A stretch of DNA of 64,000 bases from Faecalibacillus intestinalis (GCF_003024685.1 NZ_PYLQ01000003.1:124001-188000), one strand, 5' to 3'; numbered from the stretch's first letter, positions 16,592 through 25,972 are shown. Numbers and translations: made by a program. The notes: generated from the sequence alone by a model not told the origin.

Positions 16592-17529
16592 TGAAAAGAA
16601 TTTTATCATTATTTTCAGTTCTTTTCTTGGTGACACTTGTTACCTTTATTATGACAAATTTGGCACCAAGTGATAGTGCTGAAATGTATTATTTATCTAA
16701 AGGAATTACACCTAGCGAGGAAGTTTTAAATGAAACACGACATGAAATGGGTCTCGATAAAAATATTGTTGTTCGCTATGTTGACTGGTTGAATGATTTT
16801 GTTCATGGTGATTTAGGTTATTCTTATCATTATGGACAAGATGTGAATCAACAAATGTTATCAAAGTTACCAAATACTTTAAAATTAGCGATGTTTTCAT
16901 TTGTTGTTGTTTTAGCTTTTTCGATTCCTTTAGGAATTTATAGTGCTACTCATCGTCATAGTTTGATTAATTCTATTTTAAAAAATATCTCTTTTTTAGG
17001 TTTATCTTTACCTAATTTTTGGTTAGCGCTTCTTTTAATTCTGCTTTTTTCAGTAAAGATTCAATTGTTTCCTGTTATTAGTGGAAGTAGTTTAAAAGGT
17101 CTTGTTTTACCTGTTTGTTGTTTAAGTTTTCCGCTGATTTGTTCTTATACAAGAATGATTCAAAATGCTATTTTAGAACAATTAAATCAAGATTATATTA
17201 TTGGACTCAAAGCAAGAGGAATGAAACAATCAGAAATTTTATTAAAGCATGTTTTACCTCATGTTTTTACGACACTTTCTTCTTTATTAGGTCTTTCTAT
17301 TGGACATTTACTTGGTGGAACGGCAATTATTGAAACGATTTTTTCATATCAAGGTTTAGGTAACATGGTTGTAGAAGCTATTCGTTATCGTGATTATCCA
17401 ATTATTCAAGCTTATGCAATTTATATGGCATTGATCTATGTTTTTGTTAATCTATTTGTTGATATTTTTCAACAAGTATTAAATCCACGATTAAGGAGGC
17501 GTTTCAATGAAAAGAAAGTTAAAAATTGA
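16591..17529 (+). CDS. Nickel/peptide ABC importer permease, NikB-type
   Basis: A 312-residue inner permease of the dipeptide/oligopeptide/nickel group. It has the N-terminal membrane anchor, the short outside region with GDLGYSYHYGQDV, five further membrane helices, and the cytoplasmic EAA-like coupling motif in LKARGMKQSEILLKHVLPH, where the ATPases dock. The gene starts within the stop of the methyltransferase gene and overlaps the second permease by 23 bases. The operon context (nickel-pincer cofactor genes) favours nickel or a nickel chelate as cargo, but sequence alone does not exclude peptides. Confidence 0.9.
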   Translation: MKRILSLFSVLFLVTLVTFIMTNLAPSDSAEMYYLSKGITPSEEVLNETRHEMGLDKNIVVRYVDWLNDFVHGDLGYSYHYGQDVNQQMLSKLPNTLKLAMFSFVVVLAFSIPLGIYSATHRHSLINSILKNISFLGLSLPNFWLALLLILLFSVKIQLFPVISGSSLKGLVLPVCCLSFPLICSYTRMIQNAILEQLNQDYIIGLKARGMKQSEILLKHVLPHVFTTLSSLLGLSIGHLLGGTAIIETIFSYQGLGNMVVEAIRYRDYPIIQAYAIYMALIYVFVNLFVDIFQQVLNPRLRRRFNEKKVKN

Positions 17530-18319
17530 GATTGGTCTTGCTGTTTTATTATTACTTATTGCTCTATTTGGTTCTTTTTTAGCGCCTTATGATCCTTTAA
17601 AAGTTAATTATGATTTCTCTTTACAACCACCAAGTTTCTTACATATTTTTGGTACAGATAAATTAGGAAGAGATGTTTTTAGTCGTATTCTTTGTGGTGC
17701 AAAAACTTCTTTTGGTTTGACTTTTTTGATGTTGTTTTTAATTGTTTTTATTGGAATGATTGTTGGCTTAATTGCAGGCTTGTCTAATGATAAAGTTGAA
17801 TCTTTTTTTAATAATATAATTAATGGATTACTTGCTTTTCCTGATACGATTTTTGCCATTGCAATAGTAGGAATCGTCGGGGCAGGTCTCTTTAATACAG
17901 TATTTGCTTTAGCACTTATTTGGTGGACAAAATATGCAAGATTGACTCTTGCTCTTGTCAAACAAGAAAAGAAAAAGAATTATTTAGTGATATCTAAAAT
18001 GTCGGGTGTCCCACCACTGCAAAGAATCATTCGTTATCTATTACCTAATATTTTATCACAAATACTTGTAACAGCTTTTTTAGATATTGGAAATATGATG
18101 ATTTCACTTGCAGGTTTAAGCTTTTTAGGACTTGCTAGTCAGCCACCACAACCTGAATGGGGAGCGATGCTTTATGAAAGTAAACAATTTATGCAAGTGG
18201 CTCCTTGGATGATGTTTTTTCCAGGGCTTGTTTTATTTATTTGTGTGCTTATTTTTAATTTATTATCAGAAGATATAAGGGATTATTTAGATCCTAAACA
18301 TTATGAGGAGAAGTTATGA
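17507..18319 (+). CDS. Nickel/peptide ABC importer permease, NikC-type
   Basis: A 270-residue second permease of the same importer. It has the family N-terminal region FLAPYDPLKVNYDFSLQPPS and HIFGTDKLGRDVFSRIL, several membrane helices, and an EAA-like loop around KMSGVPPLQRIIRYLLPNIL. GGAGG inside the first permease gene gives its ribosome site. It ends four bases past the start of the binding-protein gene, so it is translationally coupled. It forms the heterodimeric membrane channel with the gene before it. Confidence 0.9.
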   Translation: MKRKLKIEIGLAVLLLLIALFGSFLAPYDPLKVNYDFSLQPPSFLHIFGTDKLGRDVFSRILCGAKTSFGLTFLMLFLIVFIGMIVGLIAGLSNDKVESFFNNIINGLLAFPDTIFAIAIVGIVGAGLFNTVFALALIWWTKYARLTLALVKQEKKKNYLVISKMSGVPPLQRIIRYLLPNILSQILVTAFLDIGNMMISLAGLSFLGLASQPPQPEWGAMLYESKQFMQVAPWMMFFPGLVLFICVLIFNLLSEDIRDYLDPKHYEEKL

Positions 18320-19833
18320 AGAAAATAAAATTATTACTTTGTTTATTTATGTTAACAACTTTATGTGGATGTTCTAATTCAAACAAAAATGAATCAAGTA
18401 AAACACTTAATGCTGCTATGTTTTGGATTTCAACATCTTTAGATCCTACAAATAATTATGATGGTTGGGTTTTAAGTCGTATTGGGGTAGGAGAAACATT
18501 GTTAAAACTTAATGAAAAATATGAAGTGGAACCATATCTTGCAAAATCCTATGAACAAATTGATGATACAACTTGGAAATTGACTTTAAAAGATTCTATT
18601 ACTTTTTCAAATGGTAAAAAAGTAACAGGAGAAAATGTCAAATCATGTTTAGAAAGAGCTTTTGAAAAAAATACAAGAGCGATTGATTATTTTGATTTAA
18701 ATCATGTTGAAGCAAAGGGGCAAGATATTTATCTTTATTTAAATAAATCAAGTGGGGCAATCTTAAATAATCTTTGTGAACCACTCTTTACTATTTATGA
18801 TGCAAGTCAAAGTGAAGAAGATATTGCGAGTCATCCAATTTGTACCGGCCCTTTTGTGGTGGATGATTTTGTTTCAGAAAAAACAATCGATACAAGCAAA
18901 AATAAAAAATATTACGATGGTAAAGCAAAACTTGATCATGTTCATTTTAGTCAAGTGGCAGATTCTGATGCACGTGTTTTAGCGTTACAATCGGGTGAAG
19001 TTGATCTTGCTAATACGATTGATTATTCAAGTTTAAAATTATTTAGAAATAATAAAGATTATCAGGTTTTAGAAGTTTTAGGGCCACGTACAAATGTTAT
19101 TTATATGAATAATGAAACAACATTTTTAAGTGATTTAACGATTAGAAAAGCTTTATCTTATAGTGTAAATCGTAAAAGTATTGTTAAATTGATTGGGGGA
19201 AAAGAAGCAACTGGTCTTTATTCAAGTGCATTACCTTATGGAGATGTTTCTAATGGCTATAGTCTTAATTTAAAAGAAGCCAATCGTCTTTTAGATGAAG
19301 CGGGCTATGTTGATACGAATAATGATGGTATCAGAGAAAAAGATGGACAAGAAATCATTTTAAATTATTATGAAAGCGCGGATCATGGTTCAGCAGATGC
19401 AAATATTATTGCGCAATCTATGCAAAGTGAAGCAAAAAAGATTGGTATTAAAATTAAACTTAATCAAGTTGAAAATGTGAATGATATTAAAGCAGCAGGA
19501 ACTTTTGATTTATGTTCGGCTAATGATTCAAGTGCACCTACAGGTGATCCAGAAATCTTTATTCAACAACGTTATTTATCAACGGGTTCAAGTAATACAG
19601 GACGTTATAAAAACTCAAATCTTGATAATTTGATTCAACAATTTTCCACAACTTATGATTTAAAACAAAGACAACAACTTGCTATTCAAGCAAGTGAAAT
19701 GATTTTAGATGATGCTGCCAATATTTATGTTTCTTATGTTCCTTTAAATACGGTAACTTCTTCTAAGGTCAAAGGAGCTATTTGCCATCCGGTTGATTAT
19801 TATATGATTACAAAGGATATTGATCTTAAATGA
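18316..19833 (+). CDS. Substrate-binding lipoprotein, SBP family 5 (nickel/peptide)
   Basis: A 505-residue extracellular binding protein. The signal peptide ends in a lipobox with Cys19 (TLCGC), so the mature protein is lipid-anchored on the outside of the membrane. The body matches family 5 solute-binding proteins: LDPTNNYDGWVLSRIGVGETL, YLAKSYEQIDDTTWKLTLKD and a C-terminal region NTGRYKNSNLDNLIQQ. This family includes NikA, OppA and DppA. Cargo is inferred from context as nickel, free or chelated. ATGA overlaps couple it to the genes on both sides. Confidence 0.9.
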   Translation: MKKIKLLLCLFMLTTLCGCSNSNKNESSKTLNAAMFWISTSLDPTNNYDGWVLSRIGVGETLLKLNEKYEVEPYLAKSYEQIDDTTWKLTLKDSITFSNGKKVTGENVKSCLERAFEKNTRAIDYFDLNHVEAKGQDIYLYLNKSSGAILNNLCEPLFTIYDASQSEEDIASHPICTGPFVVDDFVSEKTIDTSKNKKYYDGKAKLDHVHFSQVADSDARVLALQSGEVDLANTIDYSSLKLFRNNKDYQVLEVLGPRTNVIYMNNETTFLSDLTIRKALSYSVNRKSIVKLIGGKEATGLYSSALPYGDVSNGYSLNLKEANRLLDEAGYVDTNNDGIREKDGQEIILNYYESADHGSADANIIAQSMQSEAKKIGIKIKLNQVENVNDIKAAGTFDLCSANDSSAPTGDPEIFIQQRYLSTGSSNTGRYKNSNLDNLIQQFSTTYDLKQRQQLAIQASEMILDDAANIYVSYVPLNTVTSSKVKGAICHPVDYYMITKDIDLK

Positions 19834-20561
19834 GTATATTAAATTATCAAAATTTAACATTGACTTATAATGAACAAGAAATTTTACATCATATAGATTT
19901 AATGATTCCTAAAAATCAAATTACAGTTATTGTCGGTCAAAGTGGTAGTGGGAAATCAACATTACTTAAAGCAACAATGGGATTGTTAAGTGATGATGCA
20001 AAAATTATAGAGGGTAAAATTTTATTTGAAGAAGATAATTTATTAGAAAAGGATTTAGATTGTTATAGAGGGAAAAAAATAGGCATGATTTTTCAAAATC
20101 CTTTAACTTATTTTGATGATTATCAAAATATTGAAGAACATTTCTATGAAAGTTTACATACTCATTTTAAATATTCTAAAAAACAGTCAAGAGAAATAGC
20201 TATTCATTATTTAAAACAAATGGGGCTAGAAAAAACTATTTTAAACAAGTATCCTTTTGAATTATCAGGAGGAATGGCTCAAAGAGTGATGATTGCTTTA
20301 GTATTATGTTTACAACCTTCACTTGTTTTGGCTGATGAACCGACAAGCAGTTTAGATGTCGTTATTCAAAAACAAATTTTAGATTATCTTTTAAATTTAA
20401 AAAAACAAACAACTTTTGTGTTTGTAACACATAATATTCAAGTAGCACGTTATATTGCAGATCAAATAGTTGTTATTAAAGATGGAATGATTGTAGAAAA
20501 AGGAAATGTAGAGACTCTTTTTAATGCTCCTAAGCATCCCTATACAAAGTCACTATTATGA
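19830..20561 (+). CDS. ABC importer ATPase, NikD-type
   Basis: A 243-residue ATPase with Walker A GQSGSGKST, Q-loop IGMIFQNPLTYFDD, signature LSGGMAQRV, Walker B LVLADEPTS and switch His in VTHN. It energises the importer together with the next ATPase. Slightly short at the C-terminus: it stops soon after APKHPYTKSLL, where the longer OppD-type proteins carry an iron-sulfur or peptide-import extension, which fits NikD-like proteins better. It starts inside the end of the binding-protein gene. Confidence 0.9.
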   Translation: MSILNYQNLTLTYNEQEILHHIDLMIPKNQITVIVGQSGSGKSTLLKATMGLLSDDAKIIEGKILFEEDNLLEKDLDCYRGKKIGMIFQNPLTYFDDYQNIEEHFYESLHTHFKYSKKQSREIAIHYLKQMGLEKTILNKYPFELSGGMAQRVMIALVLCLQPSLVLADEPTSSLDVVIQKQILDYLLNLKKQTTFVFVTHNIQVARYIADQIVVIKDGMIVEKGNVETLFNAPKHPYTKSLL

Positions 20562-20574
20562 AAGGAAAAGAATA

Positions 20575-21303
20575 ATGCGTTTATTTGAAGCTAAAGATCT
20601 TACAAAAAAATACGATAAGACTGTTTTAAATCATCTTGATTTTAGCATTGATGAAGGTGAAGTTGTTGGTATTATTGGTGTTAGTGGATGTGGAAAAAGT
20701 ACCCTTGCAAGACTTGTTTCAGGTATTGAAAAACCTTCTTCAGGTTCTTTATTATATCAAGGAAAAACAGTTGATTTTAAAAAGAGTCGTAAAGATATAC
20801 AACTTATTCTTCAAAATCCAATTGAAAGCTTTTCGCCACGAATGAAAATCAAACAGTTTCTTTATGAACCTTATCATTATTTTTATCATTTAAATAAAAA
20901 AGAAGCGATGACTGCTATTAAAAAGATATTAGAACAAGTAGGTATGGATGAGACTTGTTTGGGAAAATATCCTCATGAATTAAGTGGAGGACAGTTACAA
21001 AGAATATCAATTGCTAGAGCATTGATTATACAACCCCAATTACTTATTTGTGATGAAATTACCAGCAGTCTCGATCAAGTGATTCAAAGAGATATTATCG
21101 AATTATTAAAACAATGTGTTTATAAATATCATATGGCTATTCTTTTCGTTAGTCATGATCTCTCATTGGTTCATGAGTTTTGCCATCAGGTTCTTGTTTT
21201 AAATGATGGAAAAATCATAGAAAAAGGAACAATACAACAATTATATAAAAGTGAAAATGAAGTTGTACAAAACTTATTAAAAGCAGCTTATTTAAATGGT
21301 TAG
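20575..21303 (+). CDS. ABC importer ATPase, NikE-type
   Basis: A 242-residue ATPase with Walker A GVSGCGKST, Q-loop LILQNPIESFSPR, signature LSGGQLQRI, Walker B LLICDEITS and switch His in VSHD. ATG 20575 with AAAGGAAAAG upstream fits the family start MRLFEAKDLTKKY; an earlier in-frame codon at 20524 would overlap the previous gene. It closes the importer operon, and a terminator overlaps its stop. With the preceding ATPase it forms the cytoplasmic motor of the importer. Confidence 0.9.
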   Translation: MRLFEAKDLTKKYDKTVLNHLDFSIDEGEVVGIIGVSGCGKSTLARLVSGIEKPSSGSLLYQGKTVDFKKSRKDIQLILQNPIESFSPRMKIKQFLYEPYHYFYHLNKKEAMTAIKKILEQVGMDETCLGKYPHELSGGQLQRISIARALIIQPQLLICDEITSSLDQVIQRDIIELLKQCVYKYHMAILFVSHDLSLVHEFCHQVLVLNDGKIIEKGTIQQLYKSENEVVQNLLKAAYLNG

Positions 21304-21326
21304 GATATTTTGAAATATCCTTTTTT
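21303..21326 (+). terminator. Intrinsic terminator of the nickel importer operon
   Basis: GGATATTT (21303-21310) pairs with AAATATCC (21313-21320), followed by six T (21321-21326). Confidence 0.85.
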
Positions 21327-21327
21327 C

Positions 21328-21379
21328 TTTACAATGACAAGAAGATATTGTTATAATTATAACAAGAGTTATATATAAC
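21328..21379 (+). promoter_or_regulatory. Promoter and palindromic operator of the TetR/ABC exporter operon
   Basis: TTTACA (21328-21333) and TATAAT (21352-21357) are 18 bases apart. The perfect 18-base palindrome TTGTTATAATTATAACAA (21348-21365) covers the -10 box, and a second palindrome GTTATATATAAC (21368-21379) follows. Both sites share the GTTAT half-site. The TetR protein encoded downstream is the likely ligand-released autorepressor. Confidence 0.75.
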
Positions 21380-21403
21380 GTTAGTTATAGAAAGGAGGCT
21401 TTT

Positions 21404-22024
21404 ATGCCAGCAAAAAGAAAAATACAAAAAGAAGATATTTTAAAAGCAAGTATTTCGATTATTAGCCATGAAGGACTCAATGCTTTAAATGCCAGAAAGA
21501 TTGCAAAGAAATTGGGCTGTTCAACACAACCACTTTTTTATATTTATGAGAATATGGATGTTTTAAAAAAAGATGTGATAGATGAAATTGTAAAGATTTT
21601 TGATCGAGAAGTTTTAAAAAGTGAAACAGGTCAATTAGAATACAAGGATATTGGAATCAATTATATTCGTTTTGCTAAGGAAGAGCATGAATTATTTAAA
21701 ATTATGTTTAACCGAAAAATAAATGAAGGAGCATTTGATTTTATTGATTTAACAGGATCAGCAAAGACAATCCTTGAAACAATCTCTAAACAAACGGGTA
21801 TGTCAAATGAAGATGCCAAACAATTCCATTTAAGAATGTGGTTATATGTCAATGGGATTGCTAGTTTAGCAGCCAATCAGACCGTTGAATTTAATGATGA
21901 AGAAATTATAGATTTGTTGAAGGATCAATATGTTTCAATGCTTCTTTATGAAGTAAAAAAAGGAAATGTAAAAGAAGAAATTTTGGTACAACTTGCAAAA
22001 AAGAATAAGGAAGGAAAAGAATGA
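21404..22024 (+). CDS. TetR-family transcriptional regulator
   Basis: A 206-residue regulator. The N-terminal helix-turn-helix (about 10-55) reads ILKASISIISHEGLNALNARKIAKKLGCSTQPLFYIYEN in family order (helix, turn, recognition helix with STQPLFYIYEN); the rest is an all-helical ligand domain of the TetR C-terminal type. It is the first gene of an operon with an ABC exporter and overlaps the ATPase gene by four bases. It probably represses the operon through the palindromes on its promoter and lets go when an exported compound binds. AAAGGAGG precedes the ATG. Confidence 0.9.
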   Translation: MPAKRKIQKEDILKASISIISHEGLNALNARKIAKKLGCSTQPLFYIYENMDVLKKDVIDEIVKIFDREVLKSETGQLEYKDIGINYIRFAKEEHELFKIMFNRKINEGAFDFIDLTGSAKTILETISKQTGMSNEDAKQFHLRMWLYVNGIASLAANQTVEFNDEEIIDLLKDQYVSMLLYEVKKGNVKEEILVQLAKKNKEGKE

Positions 22025-22785
22025 TGGAAAAAGTAATAGAGGTTTCACATCTTACAAAAGAGTATAAAAATTTAAAAGCAATTGATGATTTATCCTTTAA
22101 TGTTTATCAAGGAGAAATTTTAGGATTATTAGGACCTAATGGTTGTGGAAAAAGTACAACTATTAACTCTATTTTATCATTACTTAAATATCAAGAAGGA
22201 TTTATTAAGGTTTTTGGTAAAGAGATGAAACCTGATTCTTATGATTTAAAAGCAAAGATAGGAGTTATTTTTCAAGAAGTAGCTGTTTTTGATGAATTGA
22301 ATGTTTATGATAATATTAATTATTTTTGTGGTTTATATATTCGAGATAAAAAACAAAGAAAACAATATGTTGATGATGCAATTAACTTAGTAGGATTAAA
22401 TGATTTTAAAAAGTTCTTACCTAAACAACTTTCCGGAGGTTTACTTCGAAGATTAAATATTGCTTGTGGGATTGCCCATAAGCCTAAACTGATTTTTTTA
22501 GATGAACCAACAGTTGCAGTTGATCCACAAAGTCGTAATCATATTTTAGATGGTATAAAAAAATTAAGAGATCAAGGGGCTACAATTGTTTATACAACAC
22601 ATTATATGGAAGAAGTAGAAATACTTTGTGATCGTATTATTATTTTAGATAAAGGAAAGATTATTGCTCAAGGAACAAGTGATGAATTAAAGAAAGAAGC
22701 AAATATTGAGGAAAAGATTGAACGTGTAGGTCCAACTCTTAATGACGTTTTCCTAAAATTAACAGGAAAGGAATTGAGGGATTGA
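22021..22785 (+). CDS. ABC exporter ATPase
   Basis: A 254-residue ATPase of the drug/daunorubicin-type exporter group. Walker A GPNGCGKST, signature LSGGLLRRL, Walker B LIFLDEPTV followed by AVDPQSRNHIL (typical of this group), and switch His in TTHYMEE are all present. Two consecutive ATG codons (22021 and 22024) are possible starts. It is followed by two ABC-2 type permeases with overlapping starts, so the three form one exporter. The cargo is unknown; control by a TetR regulator suggests export of a toxic compound. Confidence 0.92.
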   Translation: MMEKVIEVSHLTKEYKNLKAIDDLSFNVYQGEILGLLGPNGCGKSTTINSILSLLKYQEGFIKVFGKEMKPDSYDLKAKIGVIFQEVAVFDELNVYDNINYFCGLYIRDKKQRKQYVDDAINLVGLNDFKKFLPKQLSGGLLRRLNIACGIAHKPKLIFLDEPTVAVDPQSRNHILDGIKKLRDQGATIVYTTHYMEEVEILCDRIIILDKGKIIAQGTSDELKKEANIEEKIERVGPTLNDVFLKLTGKELRD

Positions 22786-23966
22786 TGTTTATTCATAATC
22801 TAAAGTATACAGTTAAAATACTTTTTAAAAATAAAGTTCTTATTTTTTGGATGTTTGCTTTTCCTATTATTTTAGGTATTTTCTTTCACATGGCTTTTGA
22901 AAATATTGAAAAAGACGAAGCTTTACAAGTTTTTGATATTGCAGTTATTGACAATAAGGAATATCAAAACCAAACAATTTATCAAGAAACCTTTAAAGAG
23001 CTTTCTGATAAAAAAAATAAGGATCAGTTATTTCATATTCATTTTGTAAATAAAAAAGAAGCGAATCAGCTTTTAGAAGATAATGAAATAGAAGGATATG
23101 TTCTCTTTAATAAACAAGAACCACAAATTGTGATTAAAGAAAATGGTATGGAACAAACAATCTTGCAATTTGTTATGGATGAAATTAAACAAAATAAGAG
23201 GATGATAGAAGATTTAACAAAGAAACAAATTGAAGATGAAATACAACAAGGAAACTATAATTTTAATGTTCAACAAATTGTACATGATATTCTTCAAAAG
23301 CTCAATAACCAAGAAGTATCTTTAAAAGACACATCAAGTAGTCATTTAAGTTATATGCAAATTGAATATTATACCTTAATTGCCATGGCTTGTATGTATG
23401 GTGGGATGTTAGGTTTAACAGCTATTAATAATCAATTGGCGAATATGTCCGCTAAAGGGAAAAGAGTTTCTGTTTCACCAAATAAAAAAGGAATACTTGT
23501 CTTATCTTCAGCACTAGGTTCTTATTTAGTAAGCCTTGTTGGTTTAGCAATTCTTTTAATCTTTTTAAAATTTGGTTTAAATGTAGAATTTGGTAGTCAA
23601 TGGCTTTATATAATCATTCTTTCTTTAGTTGGTGATTTAGCAGGTATTTCGATGGGAATATTTATTGCTTCTGTTTTTAGAGTTTCTGAACAAGCAAAAA
23701 CAGGAATTAATATTGCGATTTCTATGTTTTTCTCGGTTCTATCTGGAATGATGGGTGTTACTTTAAAATATGTTATTGATAAAAATATACCTATTGTTAA
23801 TCTTATCAATCCTAATAATTTGATTACCGATGGTTTTTATGCTTTATATTATTACAATACATTTAATCGATATATCAGAGATATTTGTTGTTTAGGAGTA
23901 TTTATTATTGTATGTTTATTTATTTCTTTTAGGGCTTTAAGGAGGGAACGATATGATTATATTTAG
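22785..23966 (+). CDS. ABC-2 type exporter permease, first subunit
   Basis: A 393-residue permease. One N-terminal membrane helix (about 20-35) is followed by an outside domain of ~150 residues and then five or six membrane helices (about 195-390), the ABC-2 layout. ATG 22785 overlaps the ATPase stop (TGATG) and is preferred over TTG 22782. It overlaps the second permease gene by 14 bases. The outside domain is rich in Lys and Asp. It probably forms a heterodimer with the next protein. Confidence 0.85.
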   Translation: MFIHNLKYTVKILFKNKVLIFWMFAFPIILGIFFHMAFENIEKDEALQVFDIAVIDNKEYQNQTIYQETFKELSDKKNKDQLFHIHFVNKKEANQLLEDNEIEGYVLFNKQEPQIVIKENGMEQTILQFVMDEIKQNKRMIEDLTKKQIEDEIQQGNYNFNVQQIVHDILQKLNNQEVSLKDTSSSHLSYMQIEYYTLIAMACMYGGMLGLTAINNQLANMSAKGKRVSVSPNKKGILVLSSALGSYLVSLVGLAILLIFLKFGLNVEFGSQWLYIIILSLVGDLAGISMGIFIASVFRVSEQAKTGINIAISMFFSVLSGMMGVTLKYVIDKNIPIVNLINPNNLITDGFYALYYYNTFNRYIRDICCLGVFIIVCLFISFRALRRERYDYI

Positions 23967-25098
23967 TACCGTTTTTAAAATCTTAAATAAATTAAAAGGA
24001 AACTTAATTCTTTATACAGTGATCTTACTTGCAATTACATTATTTAATACAACTTCTGGTAATATGAATCATTATGAGGCAACAAAACCAGATATTTTGA
24101 TTGTAAATAAGGATCAAAACAATGAAATAACCAAAGGATTTGTTTCGTATTTAAAAGAACAAGCGACATTAAAAGATATTGACATCAATGATCAAGAAAA
24201 AGTAGACGATGTATTGTTTTATCGTGATATAAGTTATGTTGTGTATATTCCTGAAAACTTTGGTGATGATCTTGTAAATGATAAAAATCCAACGATTGAA
24301 TATAAATCAAATGGTAATGAAAATGCATCTTTTACCCAAATGTTAATTGAAAAATATATAAAGACAGTAAATCTTTATAAAGAGCATTATCAAGGTAAAG
24401 CTTTAAATCAAAAAGTCAAACAAGTGATTAACCAAAAAACAAAAGTAAACCTCAACACATCCTTAGATAGTTCTAAATTGAATCAAGTGAATGTTTATTT
24501 TAATTTCTTAAACTATGCCTTACTTGCTGGGGGAGTTTATTGTATGACAATGATTCTTGCAAGTTTAAATCAAGAGGGTGTACGTAAAAGAACAATTATG
24601 AGCAGTTTTTCATATCGTAAATATAATTGGATTGTTTTTGCTTCATTAGGTCTTGCTTCTTTTATTGTATGGTTAGCCTATATGATTATTAGTTTTATCT
24701 TATTTAAAGAAATTATGTTAAGTGGGAATGGGATTGCTTATATTTCAAATTCATTTGTTTTTTCAATATGTAGTTTGGCCGTAGGATTCTTAATTGGAAC
24801 TATTACCCATAATAAGCAAGCTATTGGAGGTATTGTCAATGTTGTTGCTTTAGGAACATCGTTTCTTTGTGGATGCTTTGTGCCAATGTCATTTATGCCA
24901 AGTTATGTTTTAAAGATTGCTCATATTTTACCAACGTATTATTTTGTACAAAATAATGAACTTATTAAAACATTAGAATATTTTAAATTAGAAACATTAC
25001 AACCAATAATTATTAATGGTATTATTGTTTTAGGATTTACCTTAAGCTTTGTTTTGATTACCTTAATGATTAGTAAAAGAAAACAAAAGATTGGGTGA
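23953..25098 (+). CDS. ABC-2 type exporter permease, second subunit
   Basis: A 381-residue permease with the same layout as the gene before it: an N-terminal helix (about 15-33), an outside domain (about 35-165), and a C-terminal bundle of helices ending with the conserved region CFVPMSFMPSYVLKIAHILPTYY that is typical of ABC-2 permeases. AAGGAGGG near the end of the first permease gene serves as its ribosome site. It completes the exporter. No further transporter subunit follows. Confidence 0.85.
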   Translation: MIIFSTVFKILNKLKGNLILYTVILLAITLFNTTSGNMNHYEATKPDILIVNKDQNNEITKGFVSYLKEQATLKDIDINDQEKVDDVLFYRDISYVVYIPENFGDDLVNDKNPTIEYKSNGNENASFTQMLIEKYIKTVNLYKEHYQGKALNQKVKQVINQKTKVNLNTSLDSSKLNQVNVYFNFLNYALLAGGVYCMTMILASLNQEGVRKRTIMSSFSYRKYNWIVFASLGLASFIVWLAYMIISFILFKEIMLSGNGIAYISNSFVFSICSLAVGFLIGTITHNKQAIGGIVNVVALGTSFLCGCFVPMSFMPSYVLKIAHILPTYYFVQNNELIKTLEYFKLETLQPIIINGIIVLGFTLSFVLITLMISKRKQKIG

Positions 25099-25102
25099 GT
25101 GT

Positions 25103-25222
25103 ATGAAAGAATTTCTATTAATTGTTGTCATTGTTATTTTGATGAATACAAAGAAACAAATATCAAAAGATCGTTATTTAAGTTTAGGAATGTTAATGGG
25201 AAGCAATAGGATACTATTTTAA
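25103..25222 (+). CDS. Possible 39-residue membrane peptide
   Basis: A short frame begins four bases after the exporter stop: MKEFLLIVVIVILMNTKKQ and a polar tail. It has one hydrophobic segment and a weak GGGTGAG ribosome site. It may be a small exporter-linked protein or a remnant of a longer gene. No homologue is recognised. Confidence 0.35.
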   Translation: MKEFLLIVVIVILMNTKKQISKDRYLSLGMLMGSNRILF

Positions 25223-25240
25223 AAAGGACAAGTAATAAAA

Positions 25241-25483
25241 ATGGAAAAGAATGAATTGTTAATAAATATTTACAAAATTCACACAACATATTTAGGTATA
25301 TCAAGAATTAAAAGAAATTTAGGAATTGAAGAAGATGTTGTAGAATTTTGTAAGAATAAAGTTTTAGATAAAAAGAGTTTGATATATCGTAAAGGGAAAA
25401 ACTGGTATATTGAAAATGGTGCTATAAAAATAACAATTAATGCAACAAGCTATACCATTATTACGGCACATATAATAAAATAG
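25241..25483 (+). CDS. DUF3781-family protein
   Basis: An 80-residue protein of the DUF3781 family. The whole length matches the usual pattern: LLINIYKIHTTYLGISRIKRNL, VVEFCKNKVLDK, RKGKNWYIE and SYTIITAHIIK. The function is unknown. The gene stands alone after the exporter operon, with only a weak ribosome site. The family is small, cytoplasmic, and often found beside transporters or regulators in Firmicutes. Confidence 0.8.
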   Translation: MEKNELLINIYKIHTTYLGISRIKRNLGIEEDVVEFCKNKVLDKKSLIYRKGKNWYIENGAIKITINATSYTIITAHIIK

Positions 25484-25546
25484 ATTTTCACAAGTTGTGC
25501 ACATTATGCACATTTTATTCACATTGAAATTAAAATATAAAGTTAG

Positions 25547-25898
25547 GTTATCATCATTTTGATATAGGACAATCATATGGTAATGAAAAAGGTATAGGCA
25601 AAGATATCCGTAAACATGTCAAGTAACCAAAGAAAGTATTGTCCAAACCATTGAAACAACGGGACTAGGTTATTTAGATAGGATGATTATTCATAGAGCT
25701 TAACCTTAGGAGAAAGTCAATCAAAGCGATGATCGTTATCTAGAAGGAAATAAAATTGCTTGTAAAGCTTTAGAAGATGTTTATAAGGAAGGAAAGTTAA
25801 AAGTAATTTGTGAAATTTTATATGAAGAATTTCGTGCAGAACACATGGATTTTATTGATGGTCTAGCTACTAATACTTCTATTTTAGATGAAGATTAA
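25547..25898 (+). pseudogene. Decayed aldo/keto reductase
   Basis: Fragments of a classic NADPH aldo/keto reductase survive in several frames: HFDIGQSYGNEKGIGKDIRK, then in another frame ESIVQTIETTGLGYLDRMIIHRA, two stops, and EKVNQSDDRYLEGNKI with ACKALEDVYKEGKLK. The catalytic part is interrupted and the tail after KVICEILYEEF does not match the family. It is a dead gene with both frame changes and stops. Between 25484 and 25546 there is only AT-rich sequence with a repeated TGCACATT. Confidence 0.75.
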
Positions 25899-25937
25899 AA
25901 AGTGATGTTATTTGGGTTTTCTATAGAGCGTAACGAT

Positions 25938-25971
25938 TAAAAGATATTGACAATTTGTTAGTATCTTTTTT
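25938..25971 (+). terminator. Hairpin terminator before the marR promoter
   Basis: AAAGATA and TATCTTT enclose TTGACAA/TTGTTAG pairing, and a T-run follows to 25971. It insulates the marR promoter from upstream transcription. Confidence 0.6.
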
Positions 25972-25972
25972 C

